From Syntrophomonas sp. UBA5314 (GTDB taxonomy: Bacteria > Bacillota > Syntrophomonadia > Syntrophomonadales > Syntrophomonadaceae): a DNA stretch of 64,000 nucleotides. The notes beneath the pieces are model-generated. The model worked only from the letters and a program-made list of their open reading frames with translations, ran no database searches and was not told the DNA's origin. Made by a program: the position numbers and the translations under genes. The stretch spans positions 74,078 to 138,077 of the forward strand of contig DHRK01000018.1 in assembly GCA_002410325.1 (NCBI GenBank), read 5' to 3'. Of the stretch, positions 53,026 to 61,844 are shown in pieces; position 1 is the stretch's first letter; every line of letters begins with the position of its first letter.

Positions 53026-54861
53026 TTGCCACATAATCAATTTCTTATGAATACCCGCGATATTAAATTCGTAATAAAAGAATGGCTTCCCATGGGTAAG
53101 CTTTTATCCCTGGATGCTTACAAGGAATATTATGCTATCGATGATATCGATAACTTCCTGGATGTTAACTTCAAGGTCTGCCGCGACGTGATGTGCCCGG
53201 CCAACAAGATAGCCGATGAAGTGGGTGCGACCTTCGTGGGCGGCAACGAAAACGCCGTCGTAACCCCTGATGAGTTTAAGACCGTCTACAAAACCATTCA
53301 GGATGCTGAGTTAGGCCAGCAGTTTGGTTTCCGCGGCGATGGCAAGATACCCCTGGTATGGTATTCACCGATTCTGGAAATGCAGTCCGCTGCTTCTGCG
53401 GCTATCGTCATGTTCTGGTGTCTGACCCAGGGCGCCACTACCGTGCTGCAAGACTATGGCACACCCAAACAACAGGAGATTTACCTGGAAAATATGTACG
53501 CCGGTAAATGGTGCGGCACCATGGGGCTTACCGAACCGGGCGCAGGCTCCGAGGTCGGCGCGGTTCAGAGCAAGGCCTTCCCGACCGAAACTCCCCACAT
53601 TTATAAAATGAAAGGCCAGAAGTGCTTTATCACCTCCGGCGACCACGATCTGGCGGAAAATATTGTCCACCTGATGCTGGCCAAGACCCCGGGCGCCCTG
53701 GACGGCACACCAGGCATTTCGCTGTTCATCGTGCCCAAGTTCTGGGTCGACCCTGAAACTGGCGTCATGGGTGCTTGGAATGACGTGACCTCGGTTGGTA
53801 TCGAGCACAAGATGGGCATCCACGGTTCGTCCACCCTTACCCTGGCCATGGGCGAAAATGACAACTGCTTAGGCTGGATGGTTGGGGAAGTTGAAGTGAA
53901 AGACGGACGCGGCAAAGGTATGTCGCAGATGTTCGCGTACATGAACGAAGAACGTCTGAACACCGGTCTGTTCACCCTGGGCTGCATCACTTCAGCTTAT
54001 TACGCAGCTCTGGAATACACCAAAATTCGCGTACAGAGCAAGCACTCCACCAATCCCAAGGGCCCCAGCGTACGGATCATTGAGCATGAGGACGTACGCC
54101 GCATGCTGATGTACCAGAAGTCCGGTATGGAAGCCATCCGGGCTCTGATCTACACCTCCTATCTCTACCGCGACCTGGAAGTTGATGCTGCCACACCGGA
54201 AGAGAGAGCATATTATGGCAACATGTTCGCCATCAACAACCCGCTGTGCAAAGCCTATTCATCTGATATGGCCAGAATTCTCACCGGGGAAGCGATCCAG
54301 TGCCACGGCGGCTACGGCTTCATGGAAGAGTATGCCGGAGCCCAGCTGTACAGAGACTGCGTCATCCACGGTATCTGGGAAGGCACCAACTTCATCCAGT
54401 CCCAGGATTACACGGGCCGCAAGTTCACTATGGATAAAGGCGAACCTTTCAAGAAGTGGGTCGCGGAGATCGATGATTTCGTCGCCACCCAGAAGACTGA
54501 CCAATTCGCAGCTGAATTCGCCATGCTGGGCGATGCCATAGCTTCCTTCAAAAATATTGTCGACCTGAATGCCGCCTGGACGGCCGGCGACAAGCAGATG
54601 AAGCAGCTCTTCGCCACCCGGACCATGCATTCCGGTGCCAGAGTATACTGCGGCATGCTGCTGCTCTCCCAGGCTCTCCTGGCTGCCAACAAGCTGGCCG
54701 AACTGGGTGAAGATCACTTTGATGCTAATTTCTACAAGGGCAAGATCGCCAGCGCCAAGTTCTATGTCATGAACCATGTAACCGATGTCTTTGGATTCGA
54801 GAAGGCCATGCAGGCCGGCGACAGAAGCTCCATCGACATTCCTGAAGCAGCTTTCATGTAA
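53026..54861 (+). CDS. Large acyl-CoA dehydrogenase, copy 2
   Basis: The 611-residue paralogue of the gene at 50467 also has a TTG start (53026) behind GGGGGG. It has the same FAD motif LTEPGAGSEVGA and WEGTNFIQSQDY. Residues about 190-400 are nearly identical to copy 1, while the ends and upstream regions diverge, suggesting duplication with gene conversion. It has its own 720-base upstream region, so it may be expressed separately. Confidence 0.9.
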   Translation: MPHNQFLMNTRDIKFVIKEWLPMGKLLSLDAYKEYYAIDDIDNFLDVNFKVCRDVMCPANKIADEVGATFVGGNENAVVTPDEFKTVYKTIQDAELGQQFGFRGDGKIPLVWYSPILEMQSAASAAIVMFWCLTQGATTVLQDYGTPKQQEIYLENMYAGKWCGTMGLTEPGAGSEVGAVQSKAFPTETPHIYKMKGQKCFITSGDHDLAENIVHLMLAKTPGALDGTPGISLFIVPKFWVDPETGVMGAWNDVTSVGIEHKMGIHGSSTLTLAMGENDNCLGWMVGEVEVKDGRGKGMSQMFAYMNEERLNTGLFTLGCITSAYYAALEYTKIRVQSKHSTNPKGPSVRIIEHEDVRRMLMYQKSGMEAIRALIYTSYLYRDLEVDAATPEERAYYGNMFAINNPLCKAYSSDMARILTGEAIQCHGGYGFMEEYAGAQLYRDCVIHGIWEGTNFIQSQDYTGRKFTMDKGEPFKKWVAEIDDFVATQKTDQFAAEFAMLGDAIASFKNIVDLNAAWTAGDKQMKQLFATRTMHSGARVYCGMLLLSQALLAANKLAELGEDHFDANFYKGKIASAKFYVMNHVTDVFGFEKAMQAGDRSSIDIPEAAFM

Positions 54862-54878
54862 GTTGATTGACAAGTCCG

Positions 54879-54911
54879 TTTACCGGCGCCCTCTTACGGG
54901 GCGCCGGTAAA
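54879..54911 (+). terminator. Strong GC hairpin after second large ACAD
   Basis: TTTACCGGCGCC (54879-54890) pairs perfectly with GGCGCCGGTAAA (54900-54911). The T-run is poor, but the stem is very stable and probably marks the end of the message. Confidence 0.6.
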
Positions 54912-54935
54912 TCCCGAACTTTAGGGCAGAAAAGG

Positions 54936-55036
54936 AGAGCGGAGGCTCTAATTTCTGCAGCCCACCCAGAGTCCGCGATGAGTTGATCGCCGCCGCGGAC
55001 AAAGAGGATCTGGATAAAGGCAACAAAAAAATAAAG
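54936..55036 (+). pseudogene. Relic of the CoA-transferase 3' end
   Basis: About 100 bases match the last 33 codons of the CoA transferase at 50156-50261. Examples are AGAGCGGAGGCT then ATTTCT, and CGCGATGA then TTGATCGCCGCCGCGGA. A one-base deletion after the CCA-GAG position shifts the frame relative to the intact gene. No 5' part of the gene is present. It shows that a CoA-transferase copy once followed the second ACAD, or was fused to this site, and decayed. Confidence 0.7.
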
Positions 55037-55153
55037 CCTCCTGATTTCATCATAAATTATGAAGGCTTTGTTAATCAATAACATTTTAATTAATTATAAC
55101 TAAATTAACCCACTCCTGGCGGTTGGCTATCTCCCCTTGCCTGCCGCCTTTTT

Positions 55154-57247
55154 TTATTGTATTCCCTTGCTAATGCCGTATTTTGCGGCTTTTCTAACTA
55201 TAGTGGACTGGTTTACGCCCAGGATGCGGGCCACCTGGTAGGTCGATTTACAGGCGGAAAAAGCCTTTTCCAAAAGCTGGCGTTCGGTGTTTTCCAAGGC
55301 TTCCCGCAGGGGCAGCAGATCAGGCCCTCCCTCAATAGCCGCCATAGGCGCTTTGGCCTCAAAAGCAGCTGGCAGGTCGCCTATCGAAATCACTTCATGC
55401 ATACTGGTTACCACCAGGCGTTCCAGGAGGTTTTCCAATTCCCGGACATTGCCCGGCCAGTCGTACTCCAGGAAGCAGTCAATGACGCTGCGATGGATGC
55501 GCCGGCTCATCTGGTACTTGTTGTTGAACATATTGAGGAAGTAATTGGTTAAGACCGGTATATCCTCCTTTCTCTCCCGCAGAGGAGGTACTATGATGGG
55601 TATCACGTTGAGCCGGTAGTACAGGTCCAGGCGGAAGGTGTTATTGGTCACCATCTCCTGCAGATTGCGGTTGGTTCCGGCCAGAACCCTTATATCCACG
55701 GAAATCGGCTTGGTTCCTCCCACCCGGTTTATCTCTTTATCCTGCAGAGCCCGGAGCAGTTTAACCTGCAGGCCAAGTGGCAGTTCGCCGATTTCATCCA
55801 GGAACAGGATTCCCCCGTTGGCCAGTTCAAAGAGCCCGGCTTTGCCGTTTTTACTGGCACCGGTAAAGGCCCCCGCCTCGTAGCCAAATAGCTCCGACTC
55901 CAGCAGATTTTCCGGGATGGCCCCGCAGTTTACCTTGATAAAAGGACCGTCCTTGCGGCTGCAGTTGGCATGAATGATTTCCGCAATCAGCTCCTTGCCC
56001 ACACCCGATTCACCCTGGATCAAGACCGTGGAATCAACCGCGGCGATACGCAAGACCATACTGACCAGCTCATTCATTTTGGCCGAACTCAAAACCATCT
56101 TGCGGGATTTCAAGAGCTTGACCTGCTGCAGCTCGCTCTCATACATCTGGCGCAGGCTCTCCATGTGCTCCAGTTTATGCTGCAGTTCATTCAATTCGGT
56201 GATATCGCGGACATTGGTAACCACCAGAATGATATTGCCGTATTCATCAAATATGGGATTGCTGGTGACTAGAACTTCTTTGCCGGTGTTGCCCACCAGG
56301 GTGATGGTGACCCGCTCTCTTTTTTCCAGGGCCAGCAGGGTTCCGGAACGGGAAAAGACTCCTTCTCTGACCAGGTCGGCCATATTGCGCCCTTTACATT
56401 GCTCATGGGTGATGCCCATGATGCGTTCAAAACCCTTGTTGATCCTGAGGGTGTTGGCCTTCCCATCTGTGACATAAATACCGTCAAAGGACGATTCGAT
56501 AATAGCGTCCATTTCTTTATTGAGGTATTTGTAGTATTCGGATTCTCTGACCAGTTCTTCAAACTCGGATATTTCTCTCAAGACCAGCACCGCCCCGATA
56601 ATGCGGCCGTTCTTCTTAACATCAGTGCGATAAGGCAGGAAACTGCGGTTGCTCAAAATGATTTTGTTGCCGAAAACCGGTCCCTGGCTGGAACGCAGTA
56701 AATGGTCCAGGATGCGGCTGCCCCCCAGGACCTCATGGACATTGGCCCCCCGGGCCTTTTGCTGATCAACGCCCAATACTTTGGAGGCGGCCAGGTTAAA
56801 GATATTGATCCGTCCCTCGTTGTCCACCTGGATGACCGGGTTATACACCGCATCCAGGGCGGCCTCCAGTTCCTCTTTATCTTCTTTGATCTGGGTGGCC
56901 TTGAAACGGTCCAGATCGGACGGGTAGAGCATGCCCACTACTTTATCCTCTTGAATAATAGGACGGTAATGCAGGCTGTCAATAATCATCTCGTTCAATT
57001 CGTTGTCATAACCGATGGTCCGGGGTTGGGTCAACATGACCTGGTTGACCGGCGTGTCAAAGCTCATGCCTTTGTCGATCGCCTCCAGGATCAAGTCTTT
57101 ATTGATAACCCCCATAAGCCTGGCTTTTTCATTGATGACCGGGGCTGCTTCAACCCGGTTGGTGCGTAATAACCTGGATACCTCCCGCAATGAATTAGTA
57201 GGATAAACCAGCAGGCAGTCCGGTCGTATAACATCTGCTACCTTCAC
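55154..57247 (-). CDS. CBS-PAS sigma-54-dependent activator
   Basis: The 697-residue protein has two CBS domains (about 1-115) and two PAS domains (about 130-240 and 250-365). The AAA+ sigma-54 domain follows with GESGVGKE, GAFTGA and LDEIGELPLGLQVKLL (about 395-625), then a TyrR/Fis-type HTH with TYQVARILGVNQSTIVRKAAKYG. CBS domains usually bind adenine nucleotides or acyl-CoA-type ligands; PAS domains sense redox or small molecules. The start is GTG 57247 behind GGGGAG. Its place beside the butyrate operon makes it the leading candidate activator of the sigma-54 promoters in this window. Confidence 0.9.
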   Translation of the reverse strand: MKVADVIRPDCLLVYPTNSLREVSRLLRTNRVEAAPVINEKARLMGVINKDLILEAIDKGMSFDTPVNQVMLTQPRTIGYDNELNEMIIDSLHYRPIIQEDKVVGMLYPSDLDRFKATQIKEDKEELEAALDAVYNPVIQVDNEGRINIFNLAASKVLGVDQQKARGANVHEVLGGSRILDHLLRSSQGPVFGNKIILSNRSFLPYRTDVKKNGRIIGAVLVLREISEFEELVRESEYYKYLNKEMDAIIESSFDGIYVTDGKANTLRINKGFERIMGITHEQCKGRNMADLVREGVFSRSGTLLALEKRERVTITLVGNTGKEVLVTSNPIFDEYGNIILVVTNVRDITELNELQHKLEHMESLRQMYESELQQVKLLKSRKMVLSSAKMNELVSMVLRIAAVDSTVLIQGESGVGKELIAEIIHANCSRKDGPFIKVNCGAIPENLLESELFGYEAGAFTGASKNGKAGLFELANGGILFLDEIGELPLGLQVKLLRALQDKEINRVGGTKPISVDIRVLAGTNRNLQEMVTNNTFRLDLYYRLNVIPIIVPPLRERKEDIPVLTNYFLNMFNNKYQMSRRIHRSVIDCFLEYDWPGNVRELENLLERLVVTSMHEVISIGDLPAAFEAKAPMAAIEGGPDLLPLREALENTERQLLEKAFSACKSTYQVARILGVNQSTIVRKAAKYGISKGIQ

Positions 57248-57367
57248 AGACTCCCCTCCCCCTTATCTTTCTTATCTTCCTCTATCATATATCAATTTGC
57301 TTCCAGGTTGAATGGATTTGGGCAACCATTGCCACATATTACTCCCATTAAAGCCATAAGAAAGTTA

Positions 57368-57423
57368 ATTGCAGCAATTCGTTGCATTGCTGCAATTTTG
57401 CTGTTTTGCAACATTCATTGCAA
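57368..57423. promoter_or_regulatory. Dyad-symmetric candidate enhancer sites
   Basis: ATTGCAGCAA (57368-57377) is inverted as TTGCTGCAAT (57387-57396), and TTGCAA occurs twice at 57406 and 57418, 12 bases apart. The cluster lies 94-150 bases upstream of the plus-strand sigma-54 promoter at 57517. Confidence 0.55.
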
Positions 57424-57516
57424 TATCTCAACGATTTTGCTTGTTTTTGTCAACCCGGGTCTTGGCCACGCTTTTTCTGAATGCGGAAAAATTCACATTT
57501 TGCGGTGATCTGTTAT

Positions 57517-57532
57517 TGGCATGCAATTTGCA
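57517..57532 (+). promoter_or_regulatory. Sigma-54 promoter with no gene downstream
   Basis: TGGCAT-N5-TTGCA with GG (57518-57519) and GC (57530-57531) 10 bases apart. TGGCATGCAA is shared exactly with the promoter at 44218. It points to the right, towards a minus-strand gene, so its product is probably a non-coding transcript. Confidence 0.7.
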
Positions 57533-57542
57533 TAATAATAGT

Positions 57543-57737
57543 TAAATCAACTTTGTGCCCTGGTTTCTTTATATAAGCTACTGTCCCTCGGTTGTTAACA
57601 GGGGCTGTACCATCCCTCCCCCCCCCATCCGAGGTATACTCTTGAATCGATGGACAGTAGCCTTCTCCCCTTTTTTTAAGAAATATTATATATTAAAGAA
57701 AGTATCCGGGAGCCTGCAGGCTCCCGGATACTATTTT
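57543..57737 (+). ncRNA. Candidate sigma-54-dependent small RNA (leader motif copy 2)
   Basis: It extends from the predicted start to a perfect terminal hairpin. GCTACTGTCC (57577-57586) pairs with GGACAGTAGC (57652-57661), and CCTCGG (57586-57591) with CCGAGG (57629-57634). GGTATAC lies at 57633-57639 and a C/T tail with seven T residues ends at 57677. Copy 1 is in the butyrate operon leader. The only long frame across it has no ribosome binding site and runs antisense into the flavodiiron gene. Confidence 0.5.
57701..57732. terminator. Bidirectional terminator
   Basis: AGTATCCGGGAGCC (57701-57714) pairs perfectly with GGCTCCCGGATACT (57719-57732). T-rich runs flank it on both strands, so it can end both the flavodiiron gene and a plus-strand transcript. 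Confidence 0.85.
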
Positions 57738-57739
57738 AA

Positions 57740-60352
57740 TCAATCAATTGGATCGAACATATCCTTGGGTGCTCCGCAAACCGGGCACTCGTCGGGAGGC
57801 TCGGGGCCTTCATGCACGTAGCCGCATATCCGGCACTTCCACTTGTTGTGGCGTTTTTTCCCGCTCTGATCCCGCCCCAGCTTGCGCATGGATTCTGAGG
57901 CATCAACCCGCGGCGCTATGATGATCTCTCCCACCAGGACGCCATCTTTCAGGAAGCTCCGCTTAAAATAGCCCTGGGCGGGATCATTGATCTCAACTAT
58001 CCGGCATTCTTCCGGAGAAATATTTACATCTCCCAGGGAGAATATTTCCCGATCAAAGGCGGCCAGCAGGGTAGAAAGCAAAGGTTCGGCATACTGGGCC
58101 CAATCACCGGTAGCAGCAGCTCCCGCTACCCGTCCCATTTCCATGGACACCGGCCATAGCCCGATCAGGCGCTCGCCATATTGGGCAACATCCCCGGCGG
58201 CATAGATATCGGCAACACTGGTTCGCATACTGGCATCGACGATGATGCCCTGTTTGACATCCAACCCGGCCGCCACCGCTAATTCCACATTGGGCCTGAC
58301 CCCGGTGGAAAGCAATACCAGGTCGGCTTCCAGAATCTGTCCATCCAGCAGGCGGACTCCGGTGAGCTCAGCTTCACCCTCAATCTTGTCAACATCCCGG
58401 CCCAGCAACAGGCTGACCCCATGGCTCTTTATCAAATCCGCCAAACGCGCTGAAGAGCCTTCATCAAGCTGCCGGGGCATTAGCCGGGGAGCGTGCTCCA
58501 CCACCGTAACCTGCATTCCTGCACCAAGCATTTCCCATACCGCTTCCAGACCGAGAACTCCGCCTCCGATCACCACTGCTTTCTTGCCCTGGCCCATGGC
58601 TTCTTTAAGCCGGCGGGCGTCGGCCAGGCTGCGCAGGGCAAATACCCCGGGAAGATTTACCCCCGGGAAGGGCGGCAGGTTGCTGCGGGCGCCGGTGGCC
58701 AGGATCAGTTTGCTGTAAGGCAGGACATTTCCATCACTTAATACTACGGTTTTGTCTCTGGTATTCAAGCTTTCTGCCCGGCATCCGCTTTTCACCTGGA
58801 TGGCCTGCTTTTCATACCAGGAAGCGTCAAAAATAAAGAGGCGCTGGTCGGGGAGTTCTTCTCCCAAAAGGTCTGATAAAGCGGGCCGGTAATAAGGAAG
58901 ATCGGCTTCTTCGCTCACCATGGTAATGGAACAGGTGGCGTTGCGTTCCCGCACCGCCCGGGCGGCAGATAGGCCCGCCACGCCCCCGCCCACGATAACA
59001 AAGCTATCCTGGGTATCATTGCGAAATTCATCCTCAGCCGCCATTTCCACGAAATTCTCCGCTCCCACCCCACAGGCCGGACATATCTCGGGAGGATTGG
59101 CTCCCTGGTGAATGTGGCCGCAGACCAGGCATCTCCATCTCTTCTGGCCCGGTTCTTTTCCCTTCTCCGCAACCGCCCGGGCAAAATCCATGCCCAGGGT
59201 AAAGGCTTCTTCCAAATTGCGTGGGGATGGTTTAAAATTCACCCGCAGCCCGGGCAGGACCTTCATGCGTAATGAGTTTAGGCGTGCTTCGATATTGGGA
59301 ACCGCCTCACCGCTCCAGCCGTAGGAGCCAAAGGCGGCGGCCACCATTCCAGCGTTGGTGACCGGCGACAAGTTGACAAGTATTTCCCATATGGGCGGCA
59401 GGGCATCGCCGTTAATCGTGCAGGATCCCAGCAGCAGGCCATCAGCATCGGCGATTTCGGCCATCACTTCCGATACCGGGGTTTCCACCAGGTCGTAGCG
59501 GCGCAGATCAAAGTCCCCGATGGTCTCTATACCCTCCGCAATGCTTTCGGAAAGCATGCGGGTGTAGCCATAGGCGCTGACATAGGCCATGACAATTTTG
59601 GGCTTCTCTTTAAGCGTTTCCGGCCCGGCCCATTCCCGGTAAAGGTCAAAGTAGCGCTGCAGGTCCTTTCTGATTACCGGGCCGTGTCCCGGACAGATGA
59701 TCTCTATATCCAGGTCTTTGATCTTGTCCAATCCCTCCAGAACATAGGGCCGGAAGGGGCTCAGGATCATATCGTAGTAATAACGGGTAGTATCGGTGTA
59801 GTCTTTTTCAATAAGATCGTTAAATACTCTCTCATCCGGATAATGGCTGCCGAAGAAATCGCAGGGGAAGAGGATTTTATCCTCGGCCAGGTAGGTAAAC
59901 ATGGTGTCCGGCCAGTGCAAAAATGGAGCGCTTATGAAATGGAGGGTTTTACCGCCCAGGTCCAAAGAATCTCCATGGGCCAGTTCACGGGAGGGGAAAT
60001 TTTGATTGCATATCTCTTTTAAAAATTTGAGCGCCGTCTGGCTGCCCATCACTGTCAAGCCCGGGATCTTTTCCAGGAGCTTGTCTACCGTTCCGGCATG
60101 ATCGGGTTCGGTATGATTCATGATCAAATAATCGATGTCGCTGAGATCGACCAGCTCCTGCAGGCTCTGTAAATAGATATCGAAAAACTTCTCTTTGACG
60201 GCTTCGATCAAGACCGTTTTTTGCCGGCCTTTTACCAGATAGGCATTGTAAGTAGTGCCGTATTCAGTTGTCATGATAATGTCAAAGATCCTCAAATCGG
60301 GGTCCAAAACGCCCAACCAGTACACGTCATTTTTCACTTCAGTTGCTAACAT
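57740..60352 (-). CDS. Multidomain flavodiiron protein with two rubredoxins and NADH:rubredoxin reductase
   Basis: The 870-residue protein has five modules. A beta-lactamase-like diiron domain carries HTEPDH, FLHWPDT, CDFFGSHY and GHGP. A flavodoxin domain ends near 395. A short-spaced rubredoxin follows (CLVC...CPAC, about 420-450), then an FAD-dependent NADH:rubredoxin reductase (VIVGGGVAGLSAA, VVIGGGVLGLEAVWEM, IYAAGDVAQY; about 460-825), and a second rubredoxin (CRIC...CPVC, 835-866). It should reduce O2, or perhaps NO, to water with NADH in one polypeptide, protecting oxygen-sensitive enzymes. GGGAGG precedes the ATG. Clostridial class F proteins have a similar plan; the second rubredoxin is the odd part. 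Confidence 0.92.
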   Translation of the reverse strand: MLATEVKNDVYWLGVLDPDLRIFDIIMTTEYGTTYNAYLVKGRQKTVLIEAVKEKFFDIYLQSLQELVDLSDIDYLIMNHTEPDHAGTVDKLLEKIPGLTVMGSQTALKFLKEICNQNFPSRELAHGDSLDLGGKTLHFISAPFLHWPDTMFTYLAEDKILFPCDFFGSHYPDERVFNDLIEKDYTDTTRYYYDMILSPFRPYVLEGLDKIKDLDIEIICPGHGPVIRKDLQRYFDLYREWAGPETLKEKPKIVMAYVSAYGYTRMLSESIAEGIETIGDFDLRRYDLVETPVSEVMAEIADADGLLLGSCTINGDALPPIWEILVNLSPVTNAGMVAAAFGSYGWSGEAVPNIEARLNSLRMKVLPGLRVNFKPSPRNLEEAFTLGMDFARAVAEKGKEPGQKRWRCLVCGHIHQGANPPEICPACGVGAENFVEMAAEDEFRNDTQDSFVIVGGGVAGLSAARAVRERNATCSITMVSEEADLPYYRPALSDLLGEELPDQRLFIFDASWYEKQAIQVKSGCRAESLNTRDKTVVLSDGNVLPYSKLILATGARSNLPPFPGVNLPGVFALRSLADARRLKEAMGQGKKAVVIGGGVLGLEAVWEMLGAGMQVTVVEHAPRLMPRQLDEGSSARLADLIKSHGVSLLLGRDVDKIEGEAELTGVRLLDGQILEADLVLLSTGVRPNVELAVAAGLDVKQGIIVDASMRTSVADIYAAGDVAQYGERLIGLWPVSMEMGRVAGAAATGDWAQYAEPLLSTLLAAFDREIFSLGDVNISPEECRIVEINDPAQGYFKRSFLKDGVLVGEIIIAPRVDASESMRKLGRDQSGKKRHNKWKCRICGYVHEGPEPPDECPVCGAPKDMFDPID

Positions 60353-60530
60353 AGGCTATCCTCCCTTGCTCGTTATTGGGACGCGGTTGACCGGTTGTTC
60401 ACCAGTGGAACAAACCTATTTTTTAAATAATAGGAGAATGATAACAAAATCTCAAGCAGGAGTATACGATAATAAATACGTTATTGCCGGTGTATTGCGA
60501 GGGATTGCCCATAAAGCGCCCCAGACCATC

Positions 60531-61703
60531 TTATTTACAGGTTAGCTGAAATACGGGGTTTTGGAATACCAGCTTGAATATGTCTTCCCGGGAGCTGTTT
60601 CCAAACTGCAATAAAGCGTTGTGGCGGGCGGCGATGCTGTGGCAGAGTGACAGGCCGTTTCCGGTGGCTCTGCCTGACTCAAATTCCTGATTGACGGGCT
60701 GTATCAGGGTGTCATCATCAGCCCTGCTTTCACCGCTAAGAACGTTCTGACCATTCCGGTTCAAGGTCGAGACTACCAGGGTATATCCCGGAGGTAGAAC
60801 TTCGAGGCTGTTGCTGACCAGGGTTAGTATCAATTGGGTCATTTCCTGTTCATCCATGGGTAATGAAATGTCATCTTGCAAAACTGCTTCAATCTTTTTG
60901 TTTTGCCGGGCGGCTCTGTTTTCCAACGAGGGGAGCAGTGCTATTATGAGGCTGTTCAAGCTGCCTGGTTTGAGCTCCAGAGTCTTTTCCCGGGCCAGAT
61001 ACAAGAGCTGACTGATCGCCCGGTTGGCCTGGTCAATTTCGGTCAGCATGAGATCGATATCGGCGTAATCAACTGCGTACTCCTCTTTTTCCCTCATCAT
61101 CTGCAGGAATCCACGCACAGTGGTCATAGGATTGCGCACTTCATGGGCCAGGCTGGCCGCCAACTCAGCCATCTGTTGAAGCTGCAGCCCGCTACCATCC
61201 CTTGCGGATTTTTTATGATCATTGATTTCGATCAGGATTGACAATACAAAGGATTCCTCACGCAATTGGATCAATTCCGAATTTACCAGGCAGTGATGTT
61301 CCACATTGCGGCGGTCTGGAAAAGAAATTTCCCGGTTGACAACCCGTCCCCGGCTTATGGTTTCCCGAATGATTTGCCGCTGGGCTCTGATAAAAAGGCT
61401 GTTTTGTTCAGAACCAGCATCCAGTAGTTGTTCCCTGCTGCAACCGCTCAATTCGCAGAACGGCTTATTGACCTCGATAATGCTTCCATCCTCAGCTCGG
61501 GATATCAACATGGCACAGGGGCTGTCATAAAAGATTTCGCTGAAGGTTTCTTGAGAAAAAAGCAGGGCATCCAGCACCCTTATTTGCTCCTGGATGGCTG
61601 TCCGCCAGTTTTCCTGCCCTCTCTTTTTACCCAGCATATCCAGTCCCTGGTAAACCCGTAGCATGTCGAACAATTCCGAACTGCACATTATGGATTTGCC
61701 CAT
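60531..61703 (-). CDS. Orphan PAS histidine kinase with degenerate ATP-binding domain
   Basis: The protein is 390 residues from ATG 61703, which AAGGAGGGGG precedes; the frame extends 37 codons upstream with no ribosome binding site. A PAS domain (about 55-170) is followed by HisKA with SLAHEVRNPMTTVRGFLQM. The HATPase-like domain keeps an N box (LILTLVSNSLEVL) and GRATGNGLSLCHSIAARH. The usual D-x-G-x-G motif is not recognisable (replaced by GESRADDDTLIQ). It resembles the kinase at 20052 in its HisKA part. It may be a weak kinase or a phosphatase in the sporulation phosphorelay. Confidence 0.8.
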   Translation of the reverse strand: MGKSIMCSSELFDMLRVYQGLDMLGKKRGQENWRTAIQEQIRVLDALLFSQETFSEIFYDSPCAMLISRAEDGSIIEVNKPFCELSGCSREQLLDAGSEQNSLFIRAQRQIIRETISRGRVVNREISFPDRRNVEHHCLVNSELIQLREESFVLSILIEINDHKKSARDGSGLQLQQMAELAASLAHEVRNPMTTVRGFLQMMREKEEYAVDYADIDLMLTEIDQANRAISQLLYLAREKTLELKPGSLNSLIIALLPSLENRAARQNKKIEAVLQDDISLPMDEQEMTQLILTLVSNSLEVLPPGYTLVVSTLNRNGQNVLSGESRADDDTLIQPVNQEFESGRATGNGLSLCHSIAARHNALLQFGNSSREDIFKLVFQNPVFQLTCK

Positions 61704-61844
61704 AATGGCCCCCTCCTTAATTCGAAACCTCAACACTTCTCTATCTGTAATCCTATTATACACAAATATTGTATAAACTTTAATAAATTTGGATTTATTT
61801 GCCGATATGGCCAAATGTTAATTCCTGTAAGTTATGTTCAGGTA

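Noticed and set aside
57555..57821. 88-residue plus-strand reading frame after the 57517 promoter
   Set aside because: No ribosome binding site, low-complexity Pro and Ser content, and it runs antisense into the flavodiiron gene.
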